A stretch of 64,000 nucleotides of DNA from Anastatus disparis (GCA_017163975.1 JAFFSR010000264.1:7421001-7485000), one strand, 5' to 3'; shown: positions 9,596 through 22,015, counted from the stretch's first letter. Notes: generated from the letters alone by a model not told the origin. Program-made: numbers and translations.

Positions 9596-9935
9596 TTTTA
9601 GGAAATAGAATGTTCCATAACATTTATTTTATATATTTACAAAAGAAACATTTAATTAAGATAAATATATTAGTAAAAGAAACATTCTATTTTCTTTATA
9701 TTTCAAAAGACCATTTTTTATAGTTAATTTTATTATTTATTAATTAAAAAAACTAATTTTTTAATTTATATCTTTAAACTTTAAATAGAGTAATCATTTT
9801 TATACATATTATATAAATAGAATGTTCTATTTATATATACACAATTATTTTAGAAAGTTACATTTCATTATTAACAATTAAATATTGATAATACTTCTTA
9901 TTAAAAGAAATAGAACATTCTATTTCTATAATCAT
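9596..9935. repeat. Dyad-word repeat with GAATGTTC / GAACATTC
   Basis: GGAAATAGAATGTTCC, AAACATTCTATTT, AAATAGAATGTTCTATTT and GAAATAGAACATTCTATTTC occur four times in 340 bases in both orientations. The last two are near-perfect palindromes. The core nGAAnnTTCn coincides with a heat-shock-element dyad, but no promoter context supports that reading. It overlaps an AT-rich 99-codon open frame (9424-9723) without recognisable homology. Confidence 0.45.
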
Positions 9936-10339
9936 TTTACTATATCTATATATATACATTTTGAGTTATCTTATCGGCCTCAGTAGGTAACTAAGAAGTC
10001 CTACTTATACTTTTAATGTAATTTAAATTTCTTATACCCAAAAATTATTCTATCTTTTAAATAATATAGTCATTCTTATGACATATTTATATTAAATTAA
10101 ATAATTGTACCCAAAATTGATATGAGCCGTTACAACCTTGAAAAACCGAAATGTTTACCCTAACCTTTATGTTTTAACTTTTTCAAAGTTTTCTTGTAAA
10201 CAAAGCTATAAAATTAATACATGACTAACTTCTAATGATTGCACTATTTTCATAGCTGTAAGTTTGCAACTTATACATATAATTTTAAGATTAAAGAAAG
10301 AAGTGATCGAAGAACAATTAAAGGAAGAAGTTGTAATTT

Positions 10340-10442
10340 AAAGTAAAAGAAAAAATTTATTTAAAATGAGTTATTATTTAAATAGAGACAATAATAAATG
10401 TAGTTATTTTACTTACTATAGAACCCATTTGATTATTTTATA
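10340..10442. repeat. Stray unit of the tandem repeat at 12201-12890
   Basis: AATGAGTTATTATTTAAATA then GAGACAATAATAAATGTAG at 10367-10406 matches the unit at about 12443-12480. The element at 10443-12200 therefore appears to be inserted within this tandem array. Confidence 0.45.
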
Positions 10443-12200
10443 TTGCTTTCTCATAGAGAAAGCAATGTATCGATAAAAAAAATTTTTTTCAATTTTTTCA
10501 TTAATTTGTACATATTTGAACTCGGTAAGTCAAAAAAAGTGGTTTCCAGAAAATGTCTGTATGTATGTGTGTGTGCGTGTGTGAGTGTGTGTCGATGTAT
10601 GAATTCAGTTAGTAAACTGTATCTCGAGAACTACTCGATGGATTTGCTTCTAATTTTGCATGGAATTTAGTTTTGTGGCTAACTTGCTGGGAAGCTATTG
10701 ATAATTGGTTCTTCTAGCGTAGTTTTCATTTTAAAGTTTTAAAAAAAAAAAAAAAAATTCGATTTTTTGTTTTTTGTTTTTTTTTTGTTTACTACTCGAT
10801 GATTTTGCTTCAAAATTTGCATGGAATTTATTTGTGATTGCCCGGATAAAATAAATTTTTAAAAACTGATTTTCTTAGCTTAGTTTTAATTTTAGAGAAT
10901 TTTTAAATTTAAAAAAAAATGTTTCTATTTATTAAGCCAATAAAATCTTAAAAACTACTCGATGGATTTACTTCAAATTTTCCATACAATTCAATTTTTT
11001 GATGAACTGGTGCGGAAGCTATTGAGAATTGGTTTTCTTAGTGTAGTTTTTTTTTAGAATCATTTTAAGAATTTTAAAAAAACTTCGATTTTTCATTTTT
11101 TTTGTATTTTACGTAAACTACTCGAAGAATTTGTTTGAAAATTTGTATGGAACTTAATTTCGACTGTCAAAAGTATAAAAAGTTTTGTAAACTAATTTTC
11201 TTAGCGCACTTTTAATTTTAGAGCATTTTAAAAATTTTTTTAAAAATTTTTATTTTTAATTTTTTTCTATTTTACGAAAACCATTTGATAGATTTGCTCC
11301 AAAATTTGTATGCAATTTATTCGCTACTGTCTGAAGAAAACAAGCTTTGGAAAACTAATTTTCTCAGCGCAGTTTTAATTTTAGAGCACTTTGAAAATTT
11401 TCAAAAAAATTTTTATTTTACATTTATTTTCTATTTTGCGTAAACCATACTATAAATTTTTTCCAAAATTTTTATACAATTAATTCGCTATTGTCTGAAA
11501 AAAATAAGCTTTTGAAAACTAATTTTCTTAGCGTGGTTGCAATTTTAGAGAACTTTAAAGATTTAAAAAAAAATTTCGATTCTTCTTTTTTTTTTTTTTT
11601 ATTCTACGTAAAGTACTCGATAGATTTGTTCTAAAAATTGCAGGGAAATTATTTGCGATTGCCAAAAGAAAGGAAATTTTCAAAAATTGATTTTCATAGA
11701 GTAGTTTTAATTTTAGAGCATTTTTAAAATTTTGAAAAAGAAATTTTGAAAAGAAAATGTTATTTATTTAACCAGTTAGATCTCGAAAATTACTCGATGG
11801 ATTTGCTTCAAATTTTGTATACCATCTATGTTTTTGTATAACTAGACGGGAAGCTATTGAAAATTGGTATTCATAGAGTAGTTTTTTTTATAGAGCCATA
11901 AACATGAACTGTATTTATATATAAATATGATTGCATTTTATAAAGATTAGAAATTTTGTTGTCATCATTCTTTTTATTACTACATTATATCATTTTTTCA
12001 ATAGAACAAATTTTTTTGTATTACTTGATGATTTAAAATAAATTATAAATGTTAAAAAAGCAAACAGCTAGCATATATGTTCGAAATTTATAAAGTACAA
12101 TATGAGTAAATATTAATATTAGACAATTTTTTAATATTAAAATCACATTTAAATAAATATAAAAAAATTAATGAAACTCAAAGAACTCTATGAGAAAGCA
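10443..12200. mobile_element. 1.76-kb element with 15-bp TIRs and eight ~163-bp tandem units
   Basis: TGCTTTCTCATAGAG at 10444-10458 is mirrored by CTCTATGAGAAAGCA at 12186-12200. The left end is also a local palindrome (TTGCTTTCTC-ATA-GAGAAAGCAA). Between them the word ACTACTCGATGGATTTGCTT or variants recurs at about 10631, 10791, 10954, 11117, 11280, 11444, 11612 and 11789, a period of 160-177. Each unit carries AATTTGTATGGAATTTA, a TTTTCTTAGCGTAGTTTTA motif and a poly(A/T) run. There is no transposase, so it would be non-autonomous. Confidence 0.6.
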
Positions 12201-12890
12201 TTCCGCCAAAGCACTTGGCAGCGTTTTAATTTCTGTTTTAGGTAAAATTTATTAAAAATGCGTTTTACATAAAAAGGTGTAAAAAAAAGAGTAATTTATA
12301 ATCTCAGATATGAGACTCATAAATGCCTAGACTTTCACCTTTTTAAAGATTTTTTTTGGGGAAGATTTCACGACTTTTCCTGGGTTTGAATTTTTGTATT
12401 AATATAAGTAAATTCAAGATGAAAATGAAATATTTTTTAAACAATGAGTTATTATTTACATAGGGACAATAATAAATGTGGCCATTTGTTATAAATTTAT
12501 TATAAAAATGTGAAAAAAAGAGTAATTTATAATCTCAGATATGAGACTCATAAATGCCTAGACTTTCATCTTTTTAAAGGTTTTTTTGGTAAATTCAAAA
12601 TTCAGGTTAAATATTTTTTAAACAATAAGTTATAAACATAGAGACAATAATAAATGTGGCCATTTATTATAAATTTATTATAAAAATGTGAAAAAAGAGA
12701 CATTTATGATCTCAGATATGAGATTTATGGATGCCTAGACTTTTACCTTTTTAAAGGTATTTTTTGAAAAGATTTCACTACTTTTCCTGGGTTTTATATG
12801 TTGTAACATCATAGGTAAATTCACAATTGAAGTTTAATATTTCTTAAACAATCAATTACAATTCAATTAGAGACAATAATATTATAAATT
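12201..12890. repeat. Tandem repeat, three units of about 180-230 bases
   Basis: AATCTCAGATATGAGACTCA then TAAATGCCTAGACTTT recurs at about 12300, 12531 and 12708, each followed by a CTTTTTAAAGG-like stretch and GACAATAATAAATGTGGCC. The CTCAGATATGAG word is a small hairpin. Non-coding. Confidence 0.6.
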
Positions 12891-13314
12891 CGATCACTTG
12901 TGCTTTTCATAAAACCTATCTAATTATTTTATAAAAATTCATGTTTTAGGAAAAATTTATTTAACATGTTTTTTAAATAAATGAATATTGTTATAAAATA
13001 ATCCACATTTATTTTACTAAATAAAAATTATAACACATAAATTATCCACTTGATTTATTTTTTTTATCTCTTATCATATTTGGCTAAAAAGAAACAATAA
13101 CATCTATGTTATTGGGCCTGAGTTGAAGTCTGAAAAAAAAAATCAAATTCAAATGTAGTAATAATTTTTTCTTCTTATAATATTAATTGATGAAACTTTT
13201 TTTATCTTAAATATATATTAATATAAGACATTGATCCATGAATGATTTCTAAAGAGCTCATTTGATGGTTGAAATCCTTTTCTCCTATCGATGATTTGAT
13301 TTTTTCAATTTTTG
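12891..13314. other. AT-rich stretch, nothing recognised
   Basis: This stretch is AT-rich with A and T runs. I see no open frame of note, no tandem repeat and no clear inverted repeat. Confidence 0.5.
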
Positions 13315-13640
13315 TAGTTGTCACAGGATTTCTCAGCCAATTTTAAACAAATTAACTTCAGAATTAACAGAGATCTTCAGTTTATATATTTTCACAAGTT
13401 TATTGAGCTGGAATTTTGATAAGACAAGCTCAAGTGAATATTAAACCAAATTGCTTACATAAAATCCAAATAAATTCATATTTTTATAATATTTTCAACT
13501 TTTTCTAAACCAAACTCTATTAATTCATTTTTTTTTTAAACTAAATAATAAACTTGTGAAGATATATAAATTAAAGATCCATGGAAATTTTAAAGTCAAT
13601 TTGTTAAAAATTGGTTATGAAAAAAGACTTGTGGTGTTAC
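13315..13640. mobile_element. Palindromic MITE-like element
   Basis: CCAATTTTAAACAAATTAAC to TATATTTTCACAAGTTTATT (about 13340-13407) is the inverse of AATAAACTTGTGAAGATATA to ACAAATTGGT-like sequence at 13549-13613. The arms are about 70-75 bases with moderate divergence and a loop of about 140 bases. Termini and target duplication are not resolved. Confidence 0.45.
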
Positions 13641-14059
13641 GAAAATTATTTCACTGGCTACTAAAATTTGATATACTTGTAATAAATTTCACTATAAATA
13701 TCTTAAATTTAACTATTTAGTATCGTAATTTTTGTAATCCTGTCAGTTTGTCCGTCCTTAACCACGAAGTACAGTGAAATGTAATCAAACATTTCTTTAG
13801 GTTTACCATTATTTTTGAGAAAATTTTATTCAATACAAAATATAAATTGAAGTGGCGATTATTTTTCCCTATTAAAAATATCCAGATGGATATCCACGTG
13901 GATTTTCCAAATTAAATTACGTAGATTTTGAAGTAGGTAAATTTGTTGTTAACAATGTAAGATATTTTTGATTAAAAATATCTTTCATTGTGAACAACAA
14001 ACTCACCTACTTCAAAATCTGCGTTATTTCATCTAAATTTGTTGTTAATAATTCCAATT

Positions 14060-14640
14060 AGAAATTCATAATGGAAATCCAACGTAAAATTATGGATATT
14101 TATGAGTGATTAGGTATTGTTTTAAAATAAAATTATTTTGTTTTTCATTGCGATTTATAAAAATATCTCTGTTCATGAAATAAAACAGAACGTAAGAAAG
14201 CAGGCCGAATAATCGTCGTTTTAGAGCAAATGAAACTGACAGTTTATAAGCTCTAAACTCTTTTATTTTTTTCGTGCGCATTCGCATGTCATAAGAAAGT
14301 CAATAGATAGAAAGTAGGGTAGCTCCTGGCGATTAATCATCAGTACTACTATATTAATAAGTATATTCACATTCGATGATTGGCTGCCAGGGAGCTACCA
14401 CGCTTTCTATCTATTGACTTTCTTATAGCAAGCGAATGCGCACGAAAAAAATAAAAGAGTTTGGAGCTTATTAACTAGCAATTTCATTTGGTCTAAAACG
14501 ACGATCATTCAGCCTGCCTCCTCACGTTCTATTTTATTCAATGAACATAATGAATATTTCTATAAGTCACAATGAAAAATATAAAAAAGTGTTATTTTAA
14601 GAAAATATTAACATACTTAAAAATCCATAAATTTACATCG
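14060..14640. repeat. Inner palindrome of element A
   Basis: Near-symmetrical inverted repeat centred at about 14350. AAAGCAGGCCGAATAATCGT (14182) pairs with ACGATCATTCAGCCTGCC-type sequence (14498-14517), and outside this AACATGAAT/TTCAATG and TTTTCATTGCGATTTATA arms continue the pairing. An inner part, AGTCAATAGATAGAAAG and TAGCTCCTGGC, pairs with GCCAGGGAGCTACCACGC. A diverged copy sits at 47014-47363. The open frames in this block are by-products. Confidence 0.6.
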
Positions 14641-15055
14641 GATTTTCAAGACTCTGATTGAAAATCCAATTGGATTTTTCCCTATTAAAAAATCTGAGGT
14701 GAGATCTCAGATCAGATCTCAGATAAGATCTCATGCCAAAATCTTATCTGCCGAAAAAATAAAATCCCATAAGATGAATTTTTTCTAAGTTTGTCAAATC
14801 AAAAATTTATTAAGAGAAATATATATTTTTTTATTTTATATTATTCTCAGTAAGTACAAATAGCACTGGCGTTTGATTAAAAAAAAACATCTTTTTGTTA
14901 CTTTTGTAGTGATACTATATTTATGTATTATAATATATTATAGTAATAAAGTATAGTTTCTTATATTATTTTCGCGCTACTACAATCGGAAAATATATTA
15001 ATCATAATGTTTACATACTATAGGTCTATAGTTGGTCGTCTTATAGTGCATTGAT

Positions 15056-16680
15056 AGGTTTATAGTTTATAGACTCATCGTTTATGGGTTTATAGTTTAT
15101 AAGTTTATGGTTTATAAATTTATGGGTTTATGGTATATAAGTTTATGGTTTGTGGGTTATAAGTTTATGGTTTATGGGTTTATAGTTTATAGGTTTATGG
15201 TTAATGGGTTTATGGTTTATGGCTTTATGGTTTATGGGTTTATGGTTCATGGATTTATGGTTTATAGGTTTATGATTTATGAGTTTATAGTTTATTGTTT
15301 CTAGGTTTATGGTTTATCGTTTATAGGTTAATGGGTTTATCAAATATGGTTGATGGGTTTATGGTTCATGTGCTTATGTTTTATAAGTTTCTGGTTTATG
15401 GATTTATATGCTTATAGTTTATGGATTGAAGGGGTTTATGGATTTATATGCTTATAGTTTATGGATTAAACGGGTTTATGGTTTATGGTGTTATCGTTGA
15501 TGGGCTCATGATTTATGGGTTTATGGTGTATAAGTTTATGGTTTATGGTTTATGGGTTTATGGTTTATGGGCTTATGGTTTATGCGTTTATGGTTTATGG
15601 GTTTATGATTTATGGGTTTATGGTTTATGGGTTTATGGTTTATGGGTTTATGGTTTATGGGTTTATGATTTATGGGTTTATAATTTATGGGTTTATGATT
15701 TATGGGTTTATGGTTTATGGGTTTATGGTTTATGGTTTATGGGTTTATGGTTTATGGTTTATGGGTTTATGGTTTATGGGTTTATGGTTGATGGGTTTAT
15801 GGTTTATGGGTTTATGGTTTATAGGTTTATGGTTTATAGGTTTATGGGTTTATGGGTTTATGGTTTATAGGTTAATGGTTTGTAGGTTTGTGGTTTATGG
15901 GTTTATTGTTTATGGGTTTATGGTTTATGAGTTTATGGTTGAGGGGTTTATGATTTATGGATTAATGGTTTATGCGTTTATAATTTATGAGTTTATGGTT
16001 CATGGTTTATGGTTTTATAGTTTATGGGATTATGGTTTGTAGGCTTATGGTTTATGGGTTTAAGGGTTATGGGTTCATGGTTTATGTGTTTATAGTTTAT
16101 GGGTTTACGGGTTTATGGGTTTATAGGTTAGTAGTTTATGAATTCATAGTTTATGGGTTTATAGGTTCATGGGTTTATAGCTTATGGGATTATGGTTTAT
16201 CAATTTATAGTTTGTGGGTTTAAGGGTTATGGGTTTATGGTTAATGCGTTTATGGGTTTATGGGTCATGGGCTTATGGTTCATGGGTTCATGGGTTCATG
16301 GTTTAAAGGTTGATAGTTTATAAGTTTACAGTTCATGGGTTAATAGTGTATGTGGTTATAGTTCATGGATTTATGGTTTATAATTTATGAGTTTATCGTT
16401 TATGGTCTCATGGATTATGGGCTTATAGATAATGGGTTTATAGTTTTATGGTTTAAGATTGATGGGTTAATAATATATGGTTTATAGTTTATAAGTTAAT
16501 AGTTCATAAGCTTACGATTAATGGATTTATAGTATATAAGTTCATGGTTTATATTTATAGGTCTATGGTTTATGGACTATAATTTATGGGTTCATGGTTT
16601 GTAGGTTTGCGTGTTTATAGTCTATTGGTTTCTGCGTTTATGGTTTATAAGTTTATAGTTCATAGGTTGATGGTGCATGT
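15056..16680 (+). repeat. 15-bp minisatellite TTTATGGTTTATGGG, left arm
   Basis: About 100 units of TTTATGGTTTATGGG and variants, cleanest at 15540-15860 and more degenerate outwards and towards the centre. Fifteen is a multiple of three, so long open frames encoding FMVYG-like or GLWVY-like peptides result; they have no independent support as genes. Confidence 0.9.
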
Positions 16681-18625
16681 GCTATAAACCATAAACCCAT
16701 ATACCACAAACCCATAATCCATGAACCCATAAACAATAAACTTATACACCATGTATCCATAAATCATAAGCCCATAAATCATAACAACATAAGCCATAAA
16801 CCCTTTTCATCCCTAAACCACAAGTCCATAAACCATAAACATATAAACCGTCATCTTATAAAACATAAGCACATATACCATCAACCCATGAACGATAGTC
16901 GATGAACCCATAAACCATCAACCCATAAACCATAAACTCATAAACTATAAACCCATGAATTATAAACCCATAAACCATACTTATTAACCATATACCCATG
17001 AACCATAAACCCATAAGCCCATAAATCACAAACCAATAAACCAAAAACCCATAAACTATTAACCCATAAACCATAAACCCATAATCTATAAACCTATGAA
17101 CTATATACCCATAAACTATGAACCATAAACTCATAAACCAAAAACTATAAACCCATAAACCCTAAACCTATGAACCATAAACTTATAAACTGTGAACCAT
17201 AAACTCATAAACCATAAACCCATAACCCTTAAACCCATTAACCATACACCCATAAACTATAATCCCAGAAACTATAACCCTATAGACCGTGAACCCACAT
17301 ACCATAACCCTATAAACCATAAACAATAAACACATAAATCAGTAACTAATAAACCATAAACCATAAACCAATAAATTACAAGGCTATAAACCATAAACGT
17401 ATAATCTCATAAACCATTAACCCATAAACCATAAACTTACACACCATAAACCATAAACCCATAAACCATGAACCCATAAACCATCAACCCATAAACCATA
17501 AACCCATAAACCATAAATCCATAAACCCATTAACCATAAACCCATAAACCATAAGCCCATAAACCCATAAACCAGAAACCCATAAACCATAAACCCATAA
17601 ACCCATAAACAATAAACCCATAAATCAATAACCCATAAACCATAAAGCTATAAACCATAAACCCATAAACCATAAACCCATAAACCATAAACCCATAAAC
17701 CATAAACCCATAAACCATAAACCCATAAACCATAAACCCATAAACCATAAACCCATAAACCATAAACCCATAAACCATAAACCCATAAACCCATAAACCA
17801 GAAACCCATAAACCATAGATCCATAAACTATAAACCCATAAACCATAAACCCATAAATCAATCACCCATAAACCATAAAGCCATAAACTATAACCCTATA
17901 GACCATAAACCCATAAACCATAAACCCATAAACCATAAACCCATAAACCATAAACCCATAAACCATAAACCCATAAACCATAAACCCATAAACCATAAAC
18001 CCATAAACCGCAAACCCATAAACCATAAACCCATAAACCATAAACTCATAAACCCATAAACCATAAACCCTTAAACCATAATCCTATAAACCATAAACCC
18101 ATAAACCATAAACCCATAAACCATAAACCCATAAACCATAAACCCATAAACCATAAACCCATAAACCATAAACCCATAAACCATAAACCCATAAACCATA
18201 AACCCATAAACCATAAACCCATAAACCATAAACCCATAAACCATGAACCATAAACCTATAAACTATAAACCCATAAACCATAAACCCATAAACCCATAAA
18301 CCCATAAACCATAAACCTATAAACCATAAACCCATAAGCCACAAAGCCATAAACCATGAACCATAAACCCATAAACTATAAACCCATAAACCATAAACCC
18401 ATAAACCATAAACCCATAAACCATAAACCCATAAACCATAAACCCATAAACCCATAAATCAATAACCCATAAACCATAAAGCTATAAACTATAACCCTAT
18501 AAACCATAAACCCAGAAACCATAAACCCTTAAACCATAAACTCATAACTCATAAACCATAAACATATAAACCATAAACTTATTAACTTATAAACCATAAA
18601 CCCATAAACGATGAGTCTATAAACT
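16681..18625 (-). repeat. 15-bp minisatellite, right arm, inverted
   Basis: The same unit in reverse complement (CCCATAAACCATAAA), switching at about 16680 from the plus orientation within a few bases. Blocks 17640-17810, 17900-18030 and 18080-18245 are almost pure, suggesting recent local expansion. Long minus-strand open frames are by-products of the repeat. Confidence 0.9.
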
Positions 18626-19633
18626 ATAAACCCATCAATGCACTATAAGACGACCAACTATAGACCTATAGTATGTAAACATTATGATTAATATATTCTC
18701 CGATTATAGTAGCGCGAAAATTATATAAGAAACTATACTTTATTAATATAATATATTATAATATATGAATATAGTATCACTACAAAAGTAACAAAAAGAT
18801 GTTTTTTTTTAATCAGACGCCAGTGCTTTTTGAACGTACTAAGAATAGTATAAAATAAAAAAATATATTTTTTTCTTAATAAATTTTTGATTTTACAAAC
18901 TTAGATAAAATTTATCTTAGGGGACTTTATTTTTTTGGCAGATGAGATTCTGGCATGAGATCTCATCTGAGATCATATCTAAGGTCTCATCTGAGATCTC
19001 ACCTGAGATTTTTTAATAGGGTTATAACGGGGTATCTCTCATTATTAACAACGAATTTAAAATAACGTAGATTTTGAAGTAGGTGAATTTGTTGTTCACT
19101 AAGAAAGATATTTTCAACCAAAACTATCTTTTATTATCAATAAAAAATTCACTTACCTCAAAATCTAAATCGTTTTATCTGGGAAATCAACGAGGATGAT
19201 TCACATGGATATCTGCGTGAATGATCCACGCGGATTTCCATTTGAATCCACGTGGAATCCATGTTCATCCACATAGATATATCCACGTGGATCATCCACG
19301 TCGATATCCATCTGGATTTTTTCAATAGGGTGAATAAAAGTTTTTTCAAATAATTATATTTTATTATTATTTCAATTTTATTACAAAAATATTGCTTATA
19401 AATTATTTATACAATCTTCTTCAAGTTTAAATATTTTCAAAAACCATTATAAACGAATGTGGACATGCATAGAAGCGTAGAGCGAATAAAAAGAGCGAGG
19501 AAACTTTGAGAATCTACCTCCCAGCTTATACACATCAACCTGTATATCTCTCTTGTACTAATATATAGATATACTAACAATATAAAAGCTGGATGAAGAA
19601 TTTGCCTCAAAATTTTGTACGCATCTGCTCTTC

Positions 19634-20222
19634 TATTGGGAAATATGACACCATATATATAGCTAACCAAGATGGCGTTTAGCAATCGGGAAATAACATA
19701 GAGCCTTATGCAGCCTCGAAGCATTTTTACTATTTTAAATAGTATTTCACATCTTTGCTGTACAAAGTTGATGAAAATAAATAAGTATATGAATAACTAA
19801 TAAATTTGATGAAAGTTTATAATTATGCAAGTTGTATTTAAATTATTATGTACTATGAAATCAAAATTGAGGTTGAGTACGATCAGCTGTCGATGTTATA
19901 TTTACACAGACCGCTCAGACGAACATAGATTCTCTTTCAATGTGTTACGGTTTCTCACGCGACGATGCTATCTTAACCTCACTTTTTTCATGTTTTTCAC
20001 TTCCCCATCACAAAATATAACGTGCGAAGCTTCTAAAATATTTTCGTCTTTCGAAAATTTTCTTTTCTTATTTATTATTATCAACTTTGTACAGCAAATA
20101 TGTTAATTACTATTTAAAATAGTAAAAATGCTTTGAGTCTACATAAGGCTCTATGTTATTTCCCGATCACTCAAAGCCATATTTGTTAGCTATATATATG
20201 GTGTCATATTTCCCAATAAACG
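19634..20222. mobile_element. Palindromic element, arms about 160 bases
   Basis: TTGGGAAATATGACACCATA at 19637 is the inverse of TATGGTGTCATATTTCCCAA at 20198-20217. Further in, AACATAGAGCCTTATG, AAGCATTTTTACTATTTT and TTGCTGTACAAAGTTGAT all have inverse partners at 20070-20155. The loop (about 19800-20060) contains a 93-codon open frame (19825-20106) that I do not recognise and do not accept as a gene. Confidence 0.6.
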
Positions 20223-20607
20223 TCTATATTCTTTACTATTATATTAACACCGTGAAAAAAATATAGTAATCATTACGAAAAAGTTACCATGAAATAAAGG
20301 GCTTGTTGCGAATATTATAAAATCAATTAAATTTACTAAAACTTCAACATTGAAATAAAATAAATTTATATTCGTTAAAAGATACAGAAATTTAATAAAA
20401 ACACAATTTAATACTTTATAAAATAATTAATATTTTAATTAAAATTACAATCAGCAAATTGAATAAAATAATGATACAAATTGTAGTTTTTTTTACAAAT
20501 TTCTTCAAAAATCCAAGAGAAGTTTAAGCTTTTACTGCTGCAAGAAGACCGACTGAAAAAATAACTAACGATTTTAATGTAGTTATTTTTATAAATATTT
20601 CGTTATT

Positions 20608-20890
20608 ATGCAGTTGATCATTTCTATAGCACGCCTGTCCACAGAAAACTTTAATTCTCTGTCTTGCTGCCCCTTCAGTTATCGAATATTAGCCAATGCG
20701 GTATCATTAGAACGTGGTACGAGAGTCGGAATGGATATCTATTTGAACGCTCACTGTTTTCGGGGAAGGAGAGAGATACCCCCGGACGATATTTATGTTT
20801 CATAAGACACAACCCAATGATCAACCTGAAGCTTAAGATCCCTCCTTATTTTTTAAATAATTTAATAGCTCAAAACAGAAATCATTAATT
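20608..20890 (+). other. GC-richer island with overlapping short open frames
   Basis: Positions 20640-20810 are clearly less AT-rich than the surroundings. Two overlapping plus-strand frames (20608-20805 and 20664-20888) are open, but neither peptide shows a domain I know. It could be a gene fragment carried by a transposon or an exon remnant. Left unassigned. Confidence 0.25.
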
Positions 20891-21386
20891 AAGAAACGAG
20901 AAAAAATATAATCGTGAACATTCTGTGAAGTTCCGGCTTTGCACGAGGGCTAAAATTTAAAAATACGCTAGTCGTAATAGTTCAAAATAATAAAATTTTA
21001 TGTATTTCATGTATAGGAAAATGTAATTAAGAAATCGAAGATAATAATGTAGATCTAGTGGTGGATTACTCTACCAATATCCTCTCTTAAAAAAATGATG
21101 GTCGGATGTTGTAAAGCATTTTATACTGAGAACGTGATTGGTGCATTGAATGCAATGAATCGATTTATTATAATATATTTATGTAAAACTGTCGATTTAG
21201 AATTTAATAATAAAAACCATTTATAAAATAATTAAAATATAATTATTGGGTTATAGTTTTATTTTTCAAATAACATCATTAATATAAACGTCATTAACTT
21301 GTGCTCACAAAAATTGGCGATCCTTTTATGTTAAGATATCGAGAGTACGAAGTATCGCTGTGTATTCATTTGCTATTGCTATACAA
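20891..21386. other. AT-rich stretch, nothing recognised
   Basis: Low-complexity AT-rich DNA without open frames, repeats or inverted repeats that I can support. Confidence 0.4.
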
Positions 21387-21861
21387 TACCGCTCAAAAGT
21401 TTGGAAACATTTTTATTGAAATTAGTCGAACTTTAAAAGGTTATAACTCCAAAACGGCTTGACAAATTGAAAAAAATAAAAAAGATTTTGAAAGATCTTC
21501 ATGAATACTATCGATTTATGTCAGGTGTATTGCCATTTTTCATTAAAAAAAATAATATTTTGACGTATTAAAAAAAACTTTTTTTTTCCAATCAATCATT
21601 TGTAACTTTTTAGAAAATTAATGGATCAAAAAAATACGCAAAGTATTTTAAAGAAAAGTAAATTTTTTAAAAGTTTGATATCTAGCAACTTTCTCCTACA
21701 TTTCGTATGTGCGGAGTTATAAACGTTCGAAAAATGAGCGCAGACAAAATCAACTTTTACAAAGAGAGATCTGTATGCAATCCTTTAAATTCAAACGTTA
21801 ATGTTTCGAAAATATATAGACATACACAAATATATATATTTATATACAAACATACACAACT

Positions 21862-21897
21862 CTACTGCGAAATCTCACGTGAGATTTTGCAGTAGGG
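21862..21897. repeat. Single CACGTG dyad with GTAGGG end
   Basis: CTACTGCGAAATCTCA then CGTGAGATTTTGCAGTAG forms a 34-base near-perfect palindrome followed by GGG. Read on the minus strand it begins CCCTACTGCAAAATCTCA, like a minimal deletion derivative of a dyad-word element. Confidence 0.4.
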
Positions 21898-22015
21898 AAA
21901 ATTTCCTGATAAATTTGTTTATGGTTTCTGAAGTGTTAAACTAAAAAAATTATGTAAAAATTAATCTAATTAATTATCAAAATTTTTGAAGAGAATTTAA
22001 TTATGATATTGTTGA

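Larger units (their letters stand above)
14680..19021. mobile_element. Foldback element B with 15-bp minisatellite arms
   Basis: CCCTATTAAAAAATCTGAGG then TGAGATCTCAGATCAG (from 14680) is mirrored by CTGAGATCTCACCTGAGA then TTTTTTAATAGGG (to 19021). TGAGATCTCA palindromes reiterate in the ends. Next inward, 14840-15055 and 18640-18870 are inverse (for example TTTTCGCGCTACTACAATCG against its complement). The core is the inverted minisatellite. The organisation, long TIRs made of tandem repeats, recalls Drosophila Foldback and Galileo elements, but no transposase is present to prove kinship. Confidence 0.65.
13867..19330. mobile_element. Foldback element A, host of element B
   Basis: The left terminus CCCTATTAAAAATATCC then AGATGGATATCCACGTGG (13867-13905) is mirrored by CCACGTGGATCATCCACG to CCATCTGGATTTTTTCAATA and GGG at 19280-19330. 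Subterminal DNA on both sides carries GTAGATTTTGAAGTAGGT and a GAACAACAAA motif. The arms are full of GATATC/CCACGTGG palindromes. Element B (14680-19021) is inserted in it. A second copy without B lies at 46763-48560 and gives an approximate empty site. There is no transposase. Confidence 0.65.

Noticed and set aside
9424..9723. 99-codon open frame
   Set aside because: AT-rich, overlaps the GAATGTTC palindromes, no recognisable domain. Not enough to call a gene.
15540..15860. Telomere-like repeat
   Set aside because: TTTATGGTTTATGGG resembles no insect telomere (TTAGG) and lies inside a transposon with inverted arms.
15107..18455. Long open frames encoding FMVYG/GLWVY repeats on both strands
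   Set aside because: The 15-bp minisatellite has a length divisible by three and few stops in any frame, so all frames stay open. No start context, domain or codon signal.
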